Shown piece by piece: positions 5,281 through 5,363 of a stretch of DNA of 5,363 nucleotides. A model generated the notes under the pieces. The model was not told the origin of the DNA, searched no databases, and saw only the letters and a list, made by a program, of their open reading frames with translations. The translations under genes were made by a program, and so were the position numbers. Origin of the DNA: an uncultured Desulfovibrio sp. (GTDB lineage: Bacteria > Desulfobacterota > Desulfovibrionia > Desulfovibrionales > Desulfovibrionaceae); the NCBI GenBank assembly GCA_945871415.1, contig CAMBWG010000174.1, forward strand, positions 1 through 5,363. The letters run 5' to 3'. How positions within the stretch are numbered: the stretch's first letter is position 1; each line of letters opens with the position of its first letter.

Positions 5281-5307
5281 TGACGCCGCCCGGCATGAAC
5301 GGCGTCA
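5281..5307. repeat. 8-bp hairpin in the second tRNA spacer
   Basis: This is the exact second copy of the hairpin at 5092-5118, shifted by 189 bases, and again ends three bases before the next tRNA. Confidence 0.55.
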
Positions 5308-5310
5308 CGT

Positions 5311-5363
5311 GGAGGGGTTCCCGAGTGGCCAAAGGGAACAGACTGTAAATCTGTCGTCGTAAG
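5311..5363 (+). tRNA. tRNA-Tyr: tRNA-Tyr (anticodon GTA), copy 3, cut by window end
   Basis: The first 53 bases match copies 1 and 2 exactly, through the acceptor 5' strand, D arm, anticodon arm (GTA at 5345-5347) and the start of the variable arm. The rest lies outside the window, so completeness cannot be judged. Confidence 0.93.

Larger units (their letters stand above)
4931..5363 (+). repeat. Exact 189-bp tandem repeat carrying tRNA-Tyr
   Basis: Unit 1 is 4931-5119, unit 2 is 5120-5308 and unit 3 begins at 5309 and is cut at the window end. By eye, units 1 and 2 are identical across both the tRNA and the spacer, and the visible 55 bases of unit 3 also match. The bases just before unit 1 differ from those before units 2 and 3, so the repeat boundary is at the GTGG before the acceptor stem. 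Total copy number is unknown. Confidence 0.95.

Noticed and set aside
4931..5363. CRISPR array or mobile-element repeat
   Set aside because: The repeat unit is 189 bp, the spacers are identical rather than unique, and each unit is explained by a complete tRNA-Tyr gene; no transposase or cas gene is present.

Overview
The window reads as a chromosomal housekeeping region of a GC-rich delta-proteobacterium, most likely a member of the Desulfovibrionaceae. This assignment is an inference from the style of the proteins (a zinc-ribbon bL32, a Cys-rich YceD/DUF177 protein, and the order yceD-rpmF-plsX-fabH) and not from a database match.

Layout. Positions 1-22 hold only the first codons of a minus-strand gene that runs out of the window, with a clear Shine-Dalgarno (SD) sequence. 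A divergent intergenic region follows. Then come a 151-residue membrane protein of unknown function (170-625) and, 12 bases later in the same frame, a small GIY-YIG nuclease-domain protein (638-925). An intergenic stretch with a perfect 11-bp inverted repeat leads to a LysE/RhtB-type exporter (1082-1708). After a 218-base gap, a TTGACA-type promoter leads into the conserved ribosome/lipid cluster: yceD (1927-2454), rpmF (2587-2769), plsX (2769-3803) and fabH (3819-4808). The region ends with tandem, perfectly identical copies of a tRNA-Tyr gene (4933-5018, 5122-5207, and a third from 5311 cut by the window end) in a 189-bp repeat unit.

How the genes work together. YceD (linked to 23S rRNA accumulation) and bL32 serve the large ribosomal subunit. 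PlsX makes acyl-phosphate from acyl-ACP for phospholipid synthesis, and FabH starts each new fatty acid from acetyl-CoA and malonyl-ACP. The cluster therefore couples ribosome production to membrane synthesis. rpmF and plsX share a TAATG stop/start, and fabH follows plsX by 15 bases, which supports co-transcription.

I see no clearly novel system. The items most worth checking are the exact tRNA-Tyr array of unknown copy number, a short intergenic repeat motif scattered before lysE, after lysE and before rpmF, mutually exclusive hairpins ahead of the exporter gene, and a one-residue contraction in the first zinc knuckle of bL32.
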